Part shown: positions 9,452-18,210 of the stretch, piece after piece
Numbering within the stretch: the first letter of the stretch is position 1
Layout: each line of letters starts with the position of its first letter
Origin: Phytohabitans maris
GTDB taxonomy: Bacteria; Actinomycetota; Actinomycetes; Mycobacteriales; Micromonosporaceae
Length of the DNA stretch: 64,000 nucleotides
NCBI RefSeq assembly: GCF_031085175.1
Contig: NZ_JAVHUY010000027.1
Span: 1-64,000, forward strand
Direction: 5' to 3'
Program-made: the position numbers and the translations under genes
The notes under the pieces: generated by a model
What the model saw: the letters and a program-made list of their open reading frames with translations, nothing else
Told to the model about the DNA's origin: nothing
The model's database searches: none

Positions 9452-10257
9452 TGCGCGGTCCATCCGCCGTCGACCAGCAGGCTCGCGCCGGTCACGTACG
9501 AGGAGGCGTCGCTGGCCAGGAAGACCGCCGCGCCGACCAGCTCGCCGCTCTCCCCCATGCGGGCCATCGGGATCCGGGACAGCACCTGGGCGCCGTGCCG
9601 GCTGGCCATGTACGCCTCGGTGAGCTGGGTGCGGAAGTAGCCCGGGGCGAGGCAGTTGACCCGCACCCCCCGGCCGGCCCACTCCACCGACAGCGCGCGG
9701 GTCAGCTGCTCGACCCCGCCCTTGCTCGCCGCGTACGCGCACATCCGCTCGACGCCGGTGTGGCCGTGCACCGAGGAGACGTTGACGATGCTGCCCGAGC
9801 CGGCGGCCAGCATGTGCCGGCCCGCCTCCCGGCAGCAGTAGAAGGTGCCGGTCAGGTTGATGTCGAGGATCTGCTGCCAGTCGGCGTCGGCCAGCAGCTC
9901 GCTGCGGACCACCGACGGGCTGACCCCGGCCGCGTTGACCAGCACGTCCAGCTGCCCCAGCTCGGCCACCACGCGGGCGGCATGGTCCGCGACCGCCGCC
10001 GGGTCGGCGACCGAGCCGGGCAGGACCAGGGCCGGCATCCCGGTACGGGCGTCGATCTCCCCGGCGACGTCCTCGAGCTGCTCGGCGGTGCGCGCGGTGA
10101 GCGCGACGCGGGCACCGGCCGCGGCGAGGCCGGCGGCGATCGCCCGCCCCAGCCCCCGGCCGGCTCCGGTGACCCAGGCGACCTTTCCGGTCAGGTCCGG
10201 GCCGCCGGCGGTCACGGTGCCGGCCTCGGCGTCGCGTACGGCGTTCTGATTCGTCAT
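9448..10257 (-). CDS. Short-chain dehydrogenase/reductase, first gene of the operon
   Basis: A 269-residue classical SDR: TGAGRGLG near residue 31, NAAG, a Ser in SSVHGH, YAASKGG, and the C-terminal SDASSYVTGASLLVDGGW. Members of this branch oxidise secondary alcohols with NAD(P). The ATG at 10257 follows a GAGG-containing leader; a longer reading frame upstream has no support. It begins the nine-gene operon ending at 286 and lies 93 bases downstream of the operator at 10351. The substrate is unknown; a hydroxyacyl or hydroxy-ring intermediate is plausible. Confidence 0.9.
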   Translation of the reverse strand: MTNQNAVRDAEAGTVTAGGPDLTGKVAWVTGAGRGLGRAIAAGLAAAGARVALTARTAEQLEDVAGEIDARTGMPALVLPGSVADPAAVADHAARVVAELGQLDVLVNAAGVSPSVVRSELLADADWQQILDINLTGTFYCCREAGRHMLAAGSGSIVNVSSVHGHTGVERMCAYAASKGGVEQLTRALSVEWAGRGVRVNCLAPGYFRTQLTEAYMASRHGAQVLSRIPMARMGESGELVGAAVFLASDASSYVTGASLLVDGGWTAQ

Positions 10258-10350
10258 GTTCCGCTCGGTCACCTCTCGTGCCGGTCGACCCGCGTCGCCG
10301 CGGGCCGGGGAGACGCCCGTCACGCTCCCCGGCCAGGGCGACGTTACACT

Positions 10351-10370
10351 AGACCGGACGGTCGGTACAG
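10351..10370 (-). promoter_or_regulatory. Island operator A and promoter region
   Basis: On the minus strand CTGTACCGACCGTCCGGTCT, followed directly by AGTGTAACGT, lies upstream of the nine-gene operon. The core ACCGACCGTCCGGT is a quasi-palindrome of TetR-operator type and recurs at 20152, 21662 and 26978. The trailing 10-mer is identical in site C, so the operator probably overlaps or abuts the -10 element, which suits a repressor. The rest of 10258-10471 shows nothing else. Confidence 0.7.
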
Positions 10371-10471
10371 AGCCCGGAACGCACTCTTAATAGTTATCGT
10401 TTTCGATCGAACGAGCTGCCTACCTGGATGGCTACTCGCACCGCCGCTCCCTACGCGCGCTCACGCGGCGG

Positions 10472-11398
10472 TCAGGTGAGGGCGAGGGTGCCGGACGGGA
10501 CCTCCAGGCGGCGGGCCGCGTCCTGGAGGGCGGTGAGCGTGGCGGCGACCGCACTGCCGCGGGCCAGGTCCGGCCAGGTGTACGCGGAGACCCGCCGGCG
10601 CCCGACCGGCTCCACCGGCACCGCCGTCACCTCGGGGTGGCGCATGAACGCGAGCACCAGTGCCGGTACCAGCGCGATCCCCAGCCCGGCCGCGACCAGG
10701 CCCTGCAGCGCCATGTTGTCGTCGGTGGCGCAGGCGATCGACGGGCTGAACCCGGCGTCCTGGCAGACCTTGAGGAACTGCTGGCGGCACCGCGGGCAGC
10801 CGGCGATCCAGGTGGCGCCGGCCAGCTCGGCCAGGGCCACCGACGCGCGCTCGCCGAGCGGGTGGCCGGCCGGCACGAGCAGTACCAGCGGGTCGGCGAG
10901 CAGCGGCACCTCCAGCATCCCGACGTCGGCCGGCACGATCTTGCCGGGCTCGTAGGTGAAGGCGACCACCACGTCGCACCGCGCCTGCCGCAGCGCCTGG
11001 TACGACTGGGGCGGCTCGTCCTCCAGCAGCTCCAGGCGCAGGTGCGGGTGGCGTTCCTTGAGCGCGGCGGCGGCCTTCGGCACCAGGGTGGCGTTGGCGC
11101 TGGGGAAGGCGCAGAGCCGTACCGTGCCCATCTCGGTGGCGATCGCCCGGACCCGCTGCTGCGCCACCGCGACGCCGTCGAGGATCTCGGCCGCGTACCG
11201 GGCCAGCGCCTGCCCCGCCTCGGTCAGCTGCAGGCCGCGGCCGACCCGGGCGAACAGCGGACCGCCCACGCCGCGCTCCAGCGCCCGCATCTGCTGGCTC
11301 ACCGCGGGCTGGGTACAGCGCATCTCCCGGGCCGCCGCCGAGAACGAGCCACTCTCCACGACCTGCCGGAACATGACCAGCTGCCGCATGTCGATCAT
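10472..11398 (-). CDS. LysR family transcriptional regulator
   Basis: A 308-residue LysR regulator with the N-terminal winged helix (FRQVVESGSFSAAAREMRCTQPAVSQQMRALE) and a co-inducer domain beginning around residue 90. The ATG at 11398 is chosen over an internal ATG at 11389. It is divergent from the aminotransferase gene across about 105 bases, the classic arrangement for a LysR protein controlling its neighbour. Much longer reading frames on this strand run through the aminotransferase and are shadows. Confidence 0.9.
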   Translation of the reverse strand: MIDMRQLVMFRQVVESGSFSAAAREMRCTQPAVSQQMRALERGVGGPLFARVGRGLQLTEAGQALARYAAEILDGVAVAQQRVRAIATEMGTVRLCAFPSANATLVPKAAAALKERHPHLRLELLEDEPPQSYQALRQARCDVVVAFTYEPGKIVPADVGMLEVPLLADPLVLLVPAGHPLGERASVALAELAGATWIAGCPRCRQQFLKVCQDAGFSPSIACATDDNMALQGLVAAGLGIALVPALVLAFMRHPEVTAVPVEPVGRRRVSAYTWPDLARGSAVAATLTALQDAARRLEVPSGTLALT

Positions 11399-11420
11399 TG
11401 GCGGATCATAACCAGAACTT

Positions 11421-11439
11421 ACCGGTCCGAAAGATACCC
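11421..11439. promoter_or_regulatory. Degenerate half-operator in LysR/aminotransferase intergenic region
   Basis: ACCGGTCCGAAAGATACCC resembles the right half of operator B with its downstream bases (CCGGTCCAAGATACCC). It is in the 105-base divergent region 11399-11503. It may be a weak site or a shared promoter motif. Confidence 0.25.
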
Positions 11440-11503
11440 GCGTCTTGTGGCACCAGGTCGCCGGCGCCGAGCATGCGAGGGAAGCCGGGAGAAGGGGACC
11501 ACC

Positions 11504-12784
11504 GTGACCATCGCCGCGACACCACCCGCACACCTGCGCGACGTCCCGTTCATGGGGGTGATCTTCGTGCTGGACGAGGCGGCGAAGGTCGGCTTCGAAC
11601 TGGGCGACCCGGACTGGGTCAACCTCGGCCAGGGACAGCCGGAGGTCGGCCCGCTGCCCGGCGCGCCGGAGCGGATCAGCCGGGTGGACCTCGCGCCGGA
11701 GGACCACGCGTACGGGCCGGTCAGCGGCACCCGGACGGTGCGCGAGGCGGTGGCCGCGTACTACAACGACACGTTCCGCGCGGGCCTGCCCGGCCGGTAC
11801 ACCGCCGACCACGTGGCCATTGTCCAAGGTGGACGGTTGGCGCTCAGCCGGGCGCTGGCCGCGCTCGGCGAGACGAACGTCGGGTACATGCTGCCGGACT
11901 ACTCCGCGTACGAGGACATGCTGAGCCTGCACCTGTCCCGGGTCACGCCGGTACCGGTGCGCACCCGGCCCGAGGAGGGCTTCCGGCTCGGCACGGGCGA
12001 CCTCGCCGGGCTGGTCGAGCGCTCGGGGGTCGGCGCGTTCCTGCTCTCCAACCCGTGCAACCCGACCGGCGCGGTGATCGCCGGCGACCGCCTCGACGCG
12101 CTGGTCCGGTACGCGGGTGAGGCCGGCTGCGCCCTGCTGGTGGACGAGTTCTACAGCCACTACCACTACGCGCCCGGTCCGGACGGGGCCTGGCTGCCCG
12201 CCGCCGGGCCGGTCAGCGCCGCCGCCCACGTGAGCGACCCGGACACCGACGACGTACTGGTCTTCGACGGGCTGACCAAGAACTTCCGGTACCCCGGCTG
12301 GCGCCTGGGCTGGGTGCTCGGGCCGCCCGCCACGATCGCGGTGCTCGACCGGGTCGGCAGCGCCATGGACGGCGGGCCGTCGCGGGTGGTCCAGCGGGCC
12401 GCGCTCGCCGCGCTGGAGCCCGGGTACGCCCGGCGGGAGACCGCGGCGGTGCGCGCGGAGTTCACCCGCAAGCGCAACCACGCCGTGGCCGCCCTGCGCC
12501 GCATGGGCGTGGCGGTCGACGCCGAACCGGCCGGCACGTTCTACGTCTGGGGCTGCCTGGACCGGCTCCCCGCGCCGCTGAACGACGGCATGGAGTTCTT
12601 CCGCCGGGCCCTGGAGTTCAAGGTGATCACCGTTCCCGGGCAGCTGTTCGACGTGAACCCGGGACGCCGGCGCCGCGGCGCGAGCCCGTACGCCTCGTGG
12701 ATGCGCTTCTCCTTCGGCCCCGGGTACGGCGCCCTCACCGAAGGGCTGGAGCGCCTGGAGCGGATGGTCGCGAAGTACGCGTGA
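11504..12784 (+). CDS. Class I/II pyridoxal-phosphate aminotransferase
   Basis: A 426-residue fold-type I aminotransferase. The PLP lysine is in GLTKNFRYPGWRLGW, with NPCNPTGAVI and a C-terminal arginine region (SYASWMRFSFG-like) for carboxylate binding. It moves an amino group between an amino acid or amine-bearing acid and a 2-oxo acid. The GTG at 11504 has GAAGGGG six bases upstream. It is the only plus-strand gene of the island before 21.8 kb and is divergent from the LysR gene. It could remove amino groups freed by the amide-hydrolysing enzymes next door; this is inference. Confidence 0.88.
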   Translation: MTIAATPPAHLRDVPFMGVIFVLDEAAKVGFELGDPDWVNLGQGQPEVGPLPGAPERISRVDLAPEDHAYGPVSGTRTVREAVAAYYNDTFRAGLPGRYTADHVAIVQGGRLALSRALAALGETNVGYMLPDYSAYEDMLSLHLSRVTPVPVRTRPEEGFRLGTGDLAGLVERSGVGAFLLSNPCNPTGAVIAGDRLDALVRYAGEAGCALLVDEFYSHYHYAPGPDGAWLPAAGPVSAAAHVSDPDTDDVLVFDGLTKNFRYPGWRLGWVLGPPATIAVLDRVGSAMDGGPSRVVQRAALAALEPGYARRETAAVRAEFTRKRNHAVAALRRMGVAVDAEPAGTFYVWGCLDRLPAPLNDGMEFFRRALEFKVITVPGQLFDVNPGRRRRGASPYASWMRFSFGPGYGALTEGLERLERMVAKYA

Positions 12785-14132
12785 CGAGCAGGTCCTCCAG
12801 GGCGGCCGCGGCCCGTACCGCGGTCGCCTCGGTGCGGGCCATGAGCTGGACGGCGACCGGCAGGCCGTCGACGAGCCCGCACGGCACGCTCACCGCGGGC
12901 ACGCCGGCGAAGTTGGCCAGGTACGTGTGGTCGGTGATGCCGGCCGGCCGCCAGGTCCAGTCGCCGGCCGGCGGCGCCACGGCGGTGAACCCGACCGTCG
13001 GGCCAGCCAGCACGTCGTACCGGTCGAACGCGTCCGCCAGCCGCTGCACGGCCCGGAAGCGGACGGCGAGGGCCTCGGCGTACTCGGCGCCGGTGACCCG
13101 CCCGCCGGCCTCGAACCGCTGGCGCACGAGCGGCGTCAACTCGGCCGCCGTCCCGGGGTCGGCGAGCAGTTCCCGGCCCTGCAGGGCGTACCGGTCGGCA
13201 TACGTCATGCGGCTGAACGCCGCCTGGCACTCCTCGTCGCCGAGGACCAGTCCCGGGTCGTCGAAGTGCGCGCCGGCCTCGGCGATCCGGGCGGCCGCGG
13301 CCCGTACCGCGGCGACCACCCGGGCGTCCCCGCCCGCCTCGACGCCCGGCGACCACCAGGCCACCCGCAGGTCGCGTACGCCGCGCCGGCGCGGCCAGCG
13401 GAAGGCGGCGTCGCGCCGGCCGGTCGGGTCGCGCGGGTCGTAGCCGGCCAGGACCTCCAGCAGCAGCGCGGCGTCCCGGACGCCGCGGGCGATCGGGCCG
13501 ATGCCGGTGAACCGCAACGACCCGCCGAGCCCGCCGTGCCGCGGTACCAGGCCGTTGCCGGGCAGGATCCCGGTCACGCCGCAGAACGCGGCCGGCAGCC
13601 GGATCGAGCCGGCGCAGTCGCTGCCGAGCGCGAGCGGGGCCAGGCCGGCCGCGACCGCCGCGGCCGACCCGCCACTGGAACCGCCGGGCGAGCGGCCGGT
13701 GTCCCACGGGTTCCGGGTCTCCGGCGCGACCCGGTTGAGCGTCCGCCAGTGCAGCCCGAACTCCGGGGTGTTCGTCTTGCCGAGCACGATCCCGCCGGCG
13801 GCCCGGATCCGCTCGACGCAGGCCGCGTCCTCGTCCGGCACCCGGTCGCGGTAGAGCGCCGAGCCGCCGGTGGTGCGCAGCCCGCGGGTCAGGTACTGGT
13901 CCTTGACCGCGACGGGCAGCCCGTAGAGGGGGCCGGCGCCGCGCCGTTCCAGGGCCCGCGCGTCCGCCAGGGCTCCCTCCCGGTCGACCGTCACGAAGCA
14001 GTGCAGGTCGCCGTCGAGCCGCTCGATCCGGTCCAGGAAGTGGGTGGTCACCTCGACCGGGGAGAGCTCGCCGGCGCGCAGCAGCCGGACCAGCCGCCAC
14101 GCCGGCAGCAGGTGCGGCTCAGCGGCTGGCAC
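12735..14132 (-). CDS. Amidase signature family enzyme
   Basis: A 465-residue amidase with the Ser-cisSer-Lys triad visible: Lys in LPVAVKD, the glycine/serine-rich SPGGSSGGSAAAVAAGLAPLALGSD, then the nucleophile in CAGSIRLPAAFCG. It hydrolyses linear amides, carbamates or aryl amides. It overlaps the end of HyuB by 14 bases, so it completes the FAD-racemase-HyuA-HyuB-amidase operon. Its 3' end overlaps the convergent aminotransferase by 50 bases, leaving no room for a terminator. Confidence 0.9.
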   Translation of the reverse strand: MPAAEPHLLPAWRLVRLLRAGELSPVEVTTHFLDRIERLDGDLHCFVTVDREGALADARALERRGAGPLYGLPVAVKDQYLTRGLRTTGGSALYRDRVPDEDAACVERIRAAGGIVLGKTNTPEFGLHWRTLNRVAPETRNPWDTGRSPGGSSGGSAAAVAAGLAPLALGSDCAGSIRLPAAFCGVTGILPGNGLVPRHGGLGGSLRFTGIGPIARGVRDAALLLEVLAGYDPRDPTGRRDAAFRWPRRRGVRDLRVAWWSPGVEAGGDARVVAAVRAAAARIAEAGAHFDDPGLVLGDEECQAAFSRMTYADRYALQGRELLADPGTAAELTPLVRQRFEAGGRVTGAEYAEALAVRFRAVQRLADAFDRYDVLAGPTVGFTAVAPPAGDWTWRPAGITDHTYLANFAGVPAVSVPCGLVDGLPVAVQLMARTEATAVRAAAALEDLLVTRTSRPSAPGAPALR

Positions 14133-16095
14133 CGAGCCCGCCGGCCGACGCGAGCACGGAGCGGACGTCCTGCTCGGTGTACGGGCCGTCGCCGAGCTTG
14201 GCCAGGCCCTGGAACGCGAAGACCTTGGCGTCGGTGCGTACCGCCGGCGGCAGGCTCCACACCCATTCGGTGACGAGCCGGCTGGCCAGGCCGTTGCGCT
14301 CCTGCCAGTCCCGGCGGGCGGCGCCGAGGTCGACCCAGCCGCGCTCGCCGCGCTCGGCCCGCATCAGGTCGCGCAGCAGGGCGGTGGCGTCCTCGTCGAC
14401 CGCCTCGTCCACGAGGACCACGCCGTAGCATTCGCGGGCCCGTTCGGCGCAGACGAAGCCGTTGACGTGATCGGCGAGGACCCGGGCCGGGTCCCGGTCG
14501 AGCGGGTCGCCGTACCCGCCGCCGCCGGCGCCGAAGATGCTGATCGTCTCGCCGAGCGCGGGCCGGTGCAGGTTGGTCTTGCCGAGGTAGACCGGTTCGC
14601 CGCCGGTGGTGGAGAAGCAGCCGGCGTTGCTGCCGGCGTGCCCGCCGTGCACCCCCCACGGGTTGAACACGTGCCGGTCCTGGCCGCGCATGACGAGCGT
14701 GGCGTTCGGCGCGGTGAGCTCGACGTCGAAGCGGATGCCGAAGCCGCCGCGGAACTGCCCCGGCCCTTCGGAGTCGGGGCGCAGGCCGAAGCGGCGGACC
14801 CGGACCGGCGCCTCCGCCTCCAGCACCTCGACCGGCACGTTCTTCAGGAACGCCACCGGCCGGTCGGCACCGGAGACACCGTCCATCGCCGGTCCGCCGC
14901 CGGAGCCGCCCTGCACCGGGTTGGCGACCACGACCCGGCCGGCGCGGCCGAGGTCCGATGTGGACACGTACGTGATGACGACCTGCCCGGCGCCGGCGGC
15001 CGGTACCGACTCCGGCAGAGCCTGGGCCAGGCAGCCCAGCACCGCGTCGTGCACCTTCAGTACCGTGCCGATCCGCAGCCCGCACGCGCTCGGCTCGGGA
15101 GCGTCCACGACGGACCCCGGCGGCAGGACGAGGTCGACGCAGCGCAGGATGCCGACGTTGAGCCGGATCCCGGGCGCGAACGTACCGACGAAGTTGATGA
15201 TGGCCCGGCACAGGAACGGGTGGTGCGGCTGGCCGCCGGCGGCGAGGTTGAGCGCGGAGCGCACCTTCGGGTCCGAGCCGGTGAAGTCCAGCGTCACCGA
15301 CCCGTCGCCGGCGGTGCGCAGGCAGACCTCGATCTTCACGGGTACGCCGGAGACGTAGTCGTCCTCGAAGAACTCGGTGAACCGGTACTCGCCGGCCGGG
15401 ATCCGCCGCAGCGCACTGCGGGCCAGCCGCTCGGTGGTGTCGATGGTGGCGGACATGGCCCGGGTGACCGCCTCCCGGCCGTACTTGTCGACCAGGCCGA
15501 GCACCCGCTTCTCGCCGGAGTTGACCGCGGCGATCAGCGCCGAGATGTCGCCCCAGTTGTCCACCGGGATCCGGCAGTTGTCCTCGAAGATGTGCCGCAC
15601 GTCCTCGTTGAGCACGCCCCGCTTGTAGAGCTTGACCGGCCGCAGCCGCAGCCCTTCCTGGTAGATCTCGTGGCTGTGGAAGGTGATGCTGCCCGGCACC
15701 GCGCCACCCACGTCGGTGCAGTGGATGAAGCCCCAGGAGAAGCAGACCAGCTCGCCGCCGGCGAAGACCGGCTTGAACACGTACATGTCGTTGAGGTGGG
15801 TGACCATGCCCTCGGTGAAGTACGGGTCGTTGGTGATGAGGATGTCCCCCTCCTCCCACCCGTACCGCGGGTCGACGCCGGCCGCCAGCGGTACGCCCAT
15901 CGCGGTCTTGGCGCCCAGCGAGCCCGGGTAGGCGACCAGGTCACCGTCCACAGTGATCAGACCGGTGCCGAAGTCCTCGGTCTCCTTGACGAACGTGGTG
16001 TACGCGGAGCGCAGCGTCATCGCGGCCATGTCGTCCACGATGGCCTGGAAGAGGTTCGCCAGGACCTCGTCCACGACGGTTGTCTCGATGCCCAT
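14119..16095 (-). CDS. hyuB: Hydantoinase B / oxoprolinase family subunit
   Basis: A 658-residue HyuB-type protein with family motifs TEDFGTGLITVDGDLVAYPG, EGDILITNDPYFTEG, HLNDMYVFKPVFAG and the C-terminal GPGQFRGGFGIRFD. With HyuA it forms ATP-dependent amidohydrolases acting on cyclic amides such as 5-oxoproline, N-methylhydantoin or caprolactam. The ATG at 16095 is chosen because GAGGAGACCG precedes it; codons further upstream lack a site. It follows HyuA by eight bases. Whether the substrate is a hydantoin, lactam or cyclic urea cannot be decided from sequence. Confidence 0.92.
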   Translation of the reverse strand: MGIETTVVDEVLANLFQAIVDDMAAMTLRSAYTTFVKETEDFGTGLITVDGDLVAYPGSLGAKTAMGVPLAAGVDPRYGWEEGDILITNDPYFTEGMVTHLNDMYVFKPVFAGGELVCFSWGFIHCTDVGGAVPGSITFHSHEIYQEGLRLRPVKLYKRGVLNEDVRHIFEDNCRIPVDNWGDISALIAAVNSGEKRVLGLVDKYGREAVTRAMSATIDTTERLARSALRRIPAGEYRFTEFFEDDYVSGVPVKIEVCLRTAGDGSVTLDFTGSDPKVRSALNLAAGGQPHHPFLCRAIINFVGTFAPGIRLNVGILRCVDLVLPPGSVVDAPEPSACGLRIGTVLKVHDAVLGCLAQALPESVPAAGAGQVVITYVSTSDLGRAGRVVVANPVQGGSGGGPAMDGVSGADRPVAFLKNVPVEVLEAEAPVRVRRFGLRPDSEGPGQFRGGFGIRFDVELTAPNATLVMRGQDRHVFNPWGVHGGHAGSNAGCFSTTGGEPVYLGKTNLHRPALGETISIFGAGGGGYGDPLDRDPARVLADHVNGFVCAERARECYGVVLVDEAVDEDATALLRDLMRAERGERGWVDLGAARRDWQERNGLASRLVTEWVWSLPPAVRTDAKVFAFQGLAKLGDGPYTEQDVRSVLASAGGLGASR

Positions 16096-16103
16096 CGGTC
16101 TCC

Positions 16104-18170
16104 TCACTTGACCCGGTGCAGCTGCAGCGAGCCGGACGGGTCGACCTCGGCCCGCCAGCCGGTCGGCACCAGCACCGTGGTGTCCATCTGCTCGACGATC
16201 GCCGGGCCGGTGAGCTCCTGCCCGGCCGCGAGCAGCGCCCGGTCGTACACGGTCGCGGTGACCGTCCCGCCGGCGAGCCGGATCTCCCGCCGGCCCAGCA
16301 CCGGGTCGCCGGTGCGGCCGGTACCGGCCATGTGCACGCTCTCCGGCTTGGCGACGACGCTGACCAGGTGGGCGCGCATCTCCTTGACCCAGATGTCGCT
16401 GCCGCGGCTGGCGTGCCCGAACGTCGCCTCGTGCGCCCGGTGGAACGCCTCGCCGAGCGCGGCCGCGTCACCGTCGACGAGCCACCGCTCCTCGACCGGT
16501 ACGTTGACGTCGAAGCCCTGCCCCTCGTAGCGCATCTCCAGCGACCACGAGACGACGGTCCCGGTGACCGGCAGCGAGTCCTGCTCGTTGGCGAGCCACT
16601 CGGCGGCACGGTCCTTTGTGGACTTCCAGGCGGCGGCGACGTCACCGGGCTCGACGACCGACAGCTTGCGGTAGACCGGCGCGACGAGGTCGCCTTCCAG
16701 GTCGCTGCGGGCCGCCCCGAACGCGCTCAGCGCCCCCGGCGTCGGCGGGATCAGCACCGAGTCGACGTAGATCTCCTCGGCCAGCAGGGCGCCGATCAGC
16801 GGCCCCGCCCCGCCGAAGGCGACCAGCCGGAACGCCGGCGCGTCCACGCCGCGCCGGGCGAGCACCTTGCTGGCCTCGGCGGCCATCATCGCGATGGCGA
16901 TCCGCACCGCGCCGTCGGCGACGTCCTCGACCGAGGCGCCCATCCGGTCGGCGACCCGGGACAGCGCGGTCCGGGCGCCATCCAGCGACAGCCCGATCCG
17001 GCCGCCGAGCCGCTGCTCGTCGCTGAGCCAGCCGGCCAGCAGGAACGCGTCGGAGAGCCCGGGCGTGTGCGTCTGCTTGCCGTAGCAGGCCGGTGCCGGG
17101 TCGGCGCCGAGGCTCTGCGGGCCGACCTTGAGCGTGCCCAGCTCGTCCACCCAGATGATCGAGCCGCCGCCGGCGCCGATCGCCGAGACCGCGATGGTCG
17201 GCACCAGGACCGGCATCTGCGCGATCGTCTCCTCGGCGCTCAGCAGCGGGGAGCCGGCCCGTACCACGCCGATGTCGGCGCTTGTGCCGCCGACGTCGAT
17301 GGTGATCAGGTCGGCCCGGTCCCAGCCGGACTCGGCCGCCGCGCGGGCCGCCCCGGCGACGCCGGCCGCCGGTCCGGACAGCAGCGCGGCCACCGGCCAG
17401 GCGCGGATCGTGTGCGCCCGCTGCATGCCGCCGTTGGAACGGGCGATGGTGGCCTCGTTGGCCAGCCCGTGCCCGCGCATCCCCTCGGCGATCTCGTCCA
17501 GGTACGCCTGCATGATCGGGCGGATCGAGGCGTTGATGACGGTGAGGGTGGCCCGCTCGTACTCGCGGGCCTGCGGCCACACCTCGGAGGAGACCTCCAC
17601 CGGCACGTCCGGGAACTCGCGGCGCAGCACCTCGCGGGCGGCCGCCTCGTGCGCGCCGTTGACGTACGCGTGCAGGAAGCAGACCACGAAGCTCTCGCAG
17701 CCGCGGGCGCGCAGCCGCCGGGCCTGCTCGACCAGCTGCTCCTCGTCCAGCGGGGTGACGGTGCCGCCGTCGAAGCCCATCCGCTCGGTCACCTCGGCGA
17801 CCAGCGACCGGGCCACCAGCGGGGTCGGCCGCTGCGAGTCGTAGCGCAGCGGGTCCGGTACGGCCAGCCGCTGCAGCTCGAACAGGTCGCGGAAGCCGTC
17901 GGTCACCAGTACCCCGATCGCCGGACCGCGCCGCTCGATGACCGCGTTGGTGGCGATGGTGCTGCTGTGGGTGTGCTGCATCGCGGCCAGCCGCTCCGCC
18001 GACAGCCCCAGCTCGCGGACGATCTCGCCGAAGCCGGTGATCGTGCTCCGCGCCGGCCGCGACGGCGTGCTCGGCACCTTGAAGCAGTGCACGGCGCCGG
18101 CCTCGTCGACGACGATGAAGTCGGTGAACGTGCCACCGACGTCCACTCCCAGGGTCAAACCCGATGCCAC
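16104..18170 (-). CDS. hyuA: Hydantoinase A / oxoprolinase family ATPase subunit
   Basis: A 688-residue HyuA-type subunit. The N-terminal LGVDVGGTFTDFIVVD is the phosphate-binding motif of the acetate-kinase-like ATPase fold, followed by the hydantoinase A core (TIDVGGTSADIGVV, GAGGGSIIWVDELGTLKVGPQS). It would phosphorylate the cyclic amide carbonyl, with HyuB completing hydrolysis. The GTG at 18170 is chosen because AAGGAG lies nine bases before it; a GTG at 18188 would place that site inside the gene. It follows the racemase by 40 bases. Confidence 0.92.
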   Translation of the reverse strand: MASGLTLGVDVGGTFTDFIVVDEAGAVHCFKVPSTPSRPARSTITGFGEIVRELGLSAERLAAMQHTHSSTIATNAVIERRGPAIGVLVTDGFRDLFELQRLAVPDPLRYDSQRPTPLVARSLVAEVTERMGFDGGTVTPLDEEQLVEQARRLRARGCESFVVCFLHAYVNGAHEAAAREVLRREFPDVPVEVSSEVWPQAREYERATLTVINASIRPIMQAYLDEIAEGMRGHGLANEATIARSNGGMQRAHTIRAWPVAALLSGPAAGVAGAARAAAESGWDRADLITIDVGGTSADIGVVRAGSPLLSAEETIAQMPVLVPTIAVSAIGAGGGSIIWVDELGTLKVGPQSLGADPAPACYGKQTHTPGLSDAFLLAGWLSDEQRLGGRIGLSLDGARTALSRVADRMGASVEDVADGAVRIAIAMMAAEASKVLARRGVDAPAFRLVAFGGAGPLIGALLAEEIYVDSVLIPPTPGALSAFGAARSDLEGDLVAPVYRKLSVVEPGDVAAAWKSTKDRAAEWLANEQDSLPVTGTVVSWSLEMRYEGQGFDVNVPVEERWLVDGDAAALGEAFHRAHEATFGHASRGSDIWVKEMRAHLVSVVAKPESVHMAGTGRTGDPVLGRREIRLAGGTVTATVYDRALLAAGQELTGPAIVEQMDTTVLVPTGWRAEVDPSGSLQLHRVK

Positions 18171-18210
18171 TGCGGCGCTCTCCTTCACTCAGTCCTACTG
18201 GCCGGCCGGA

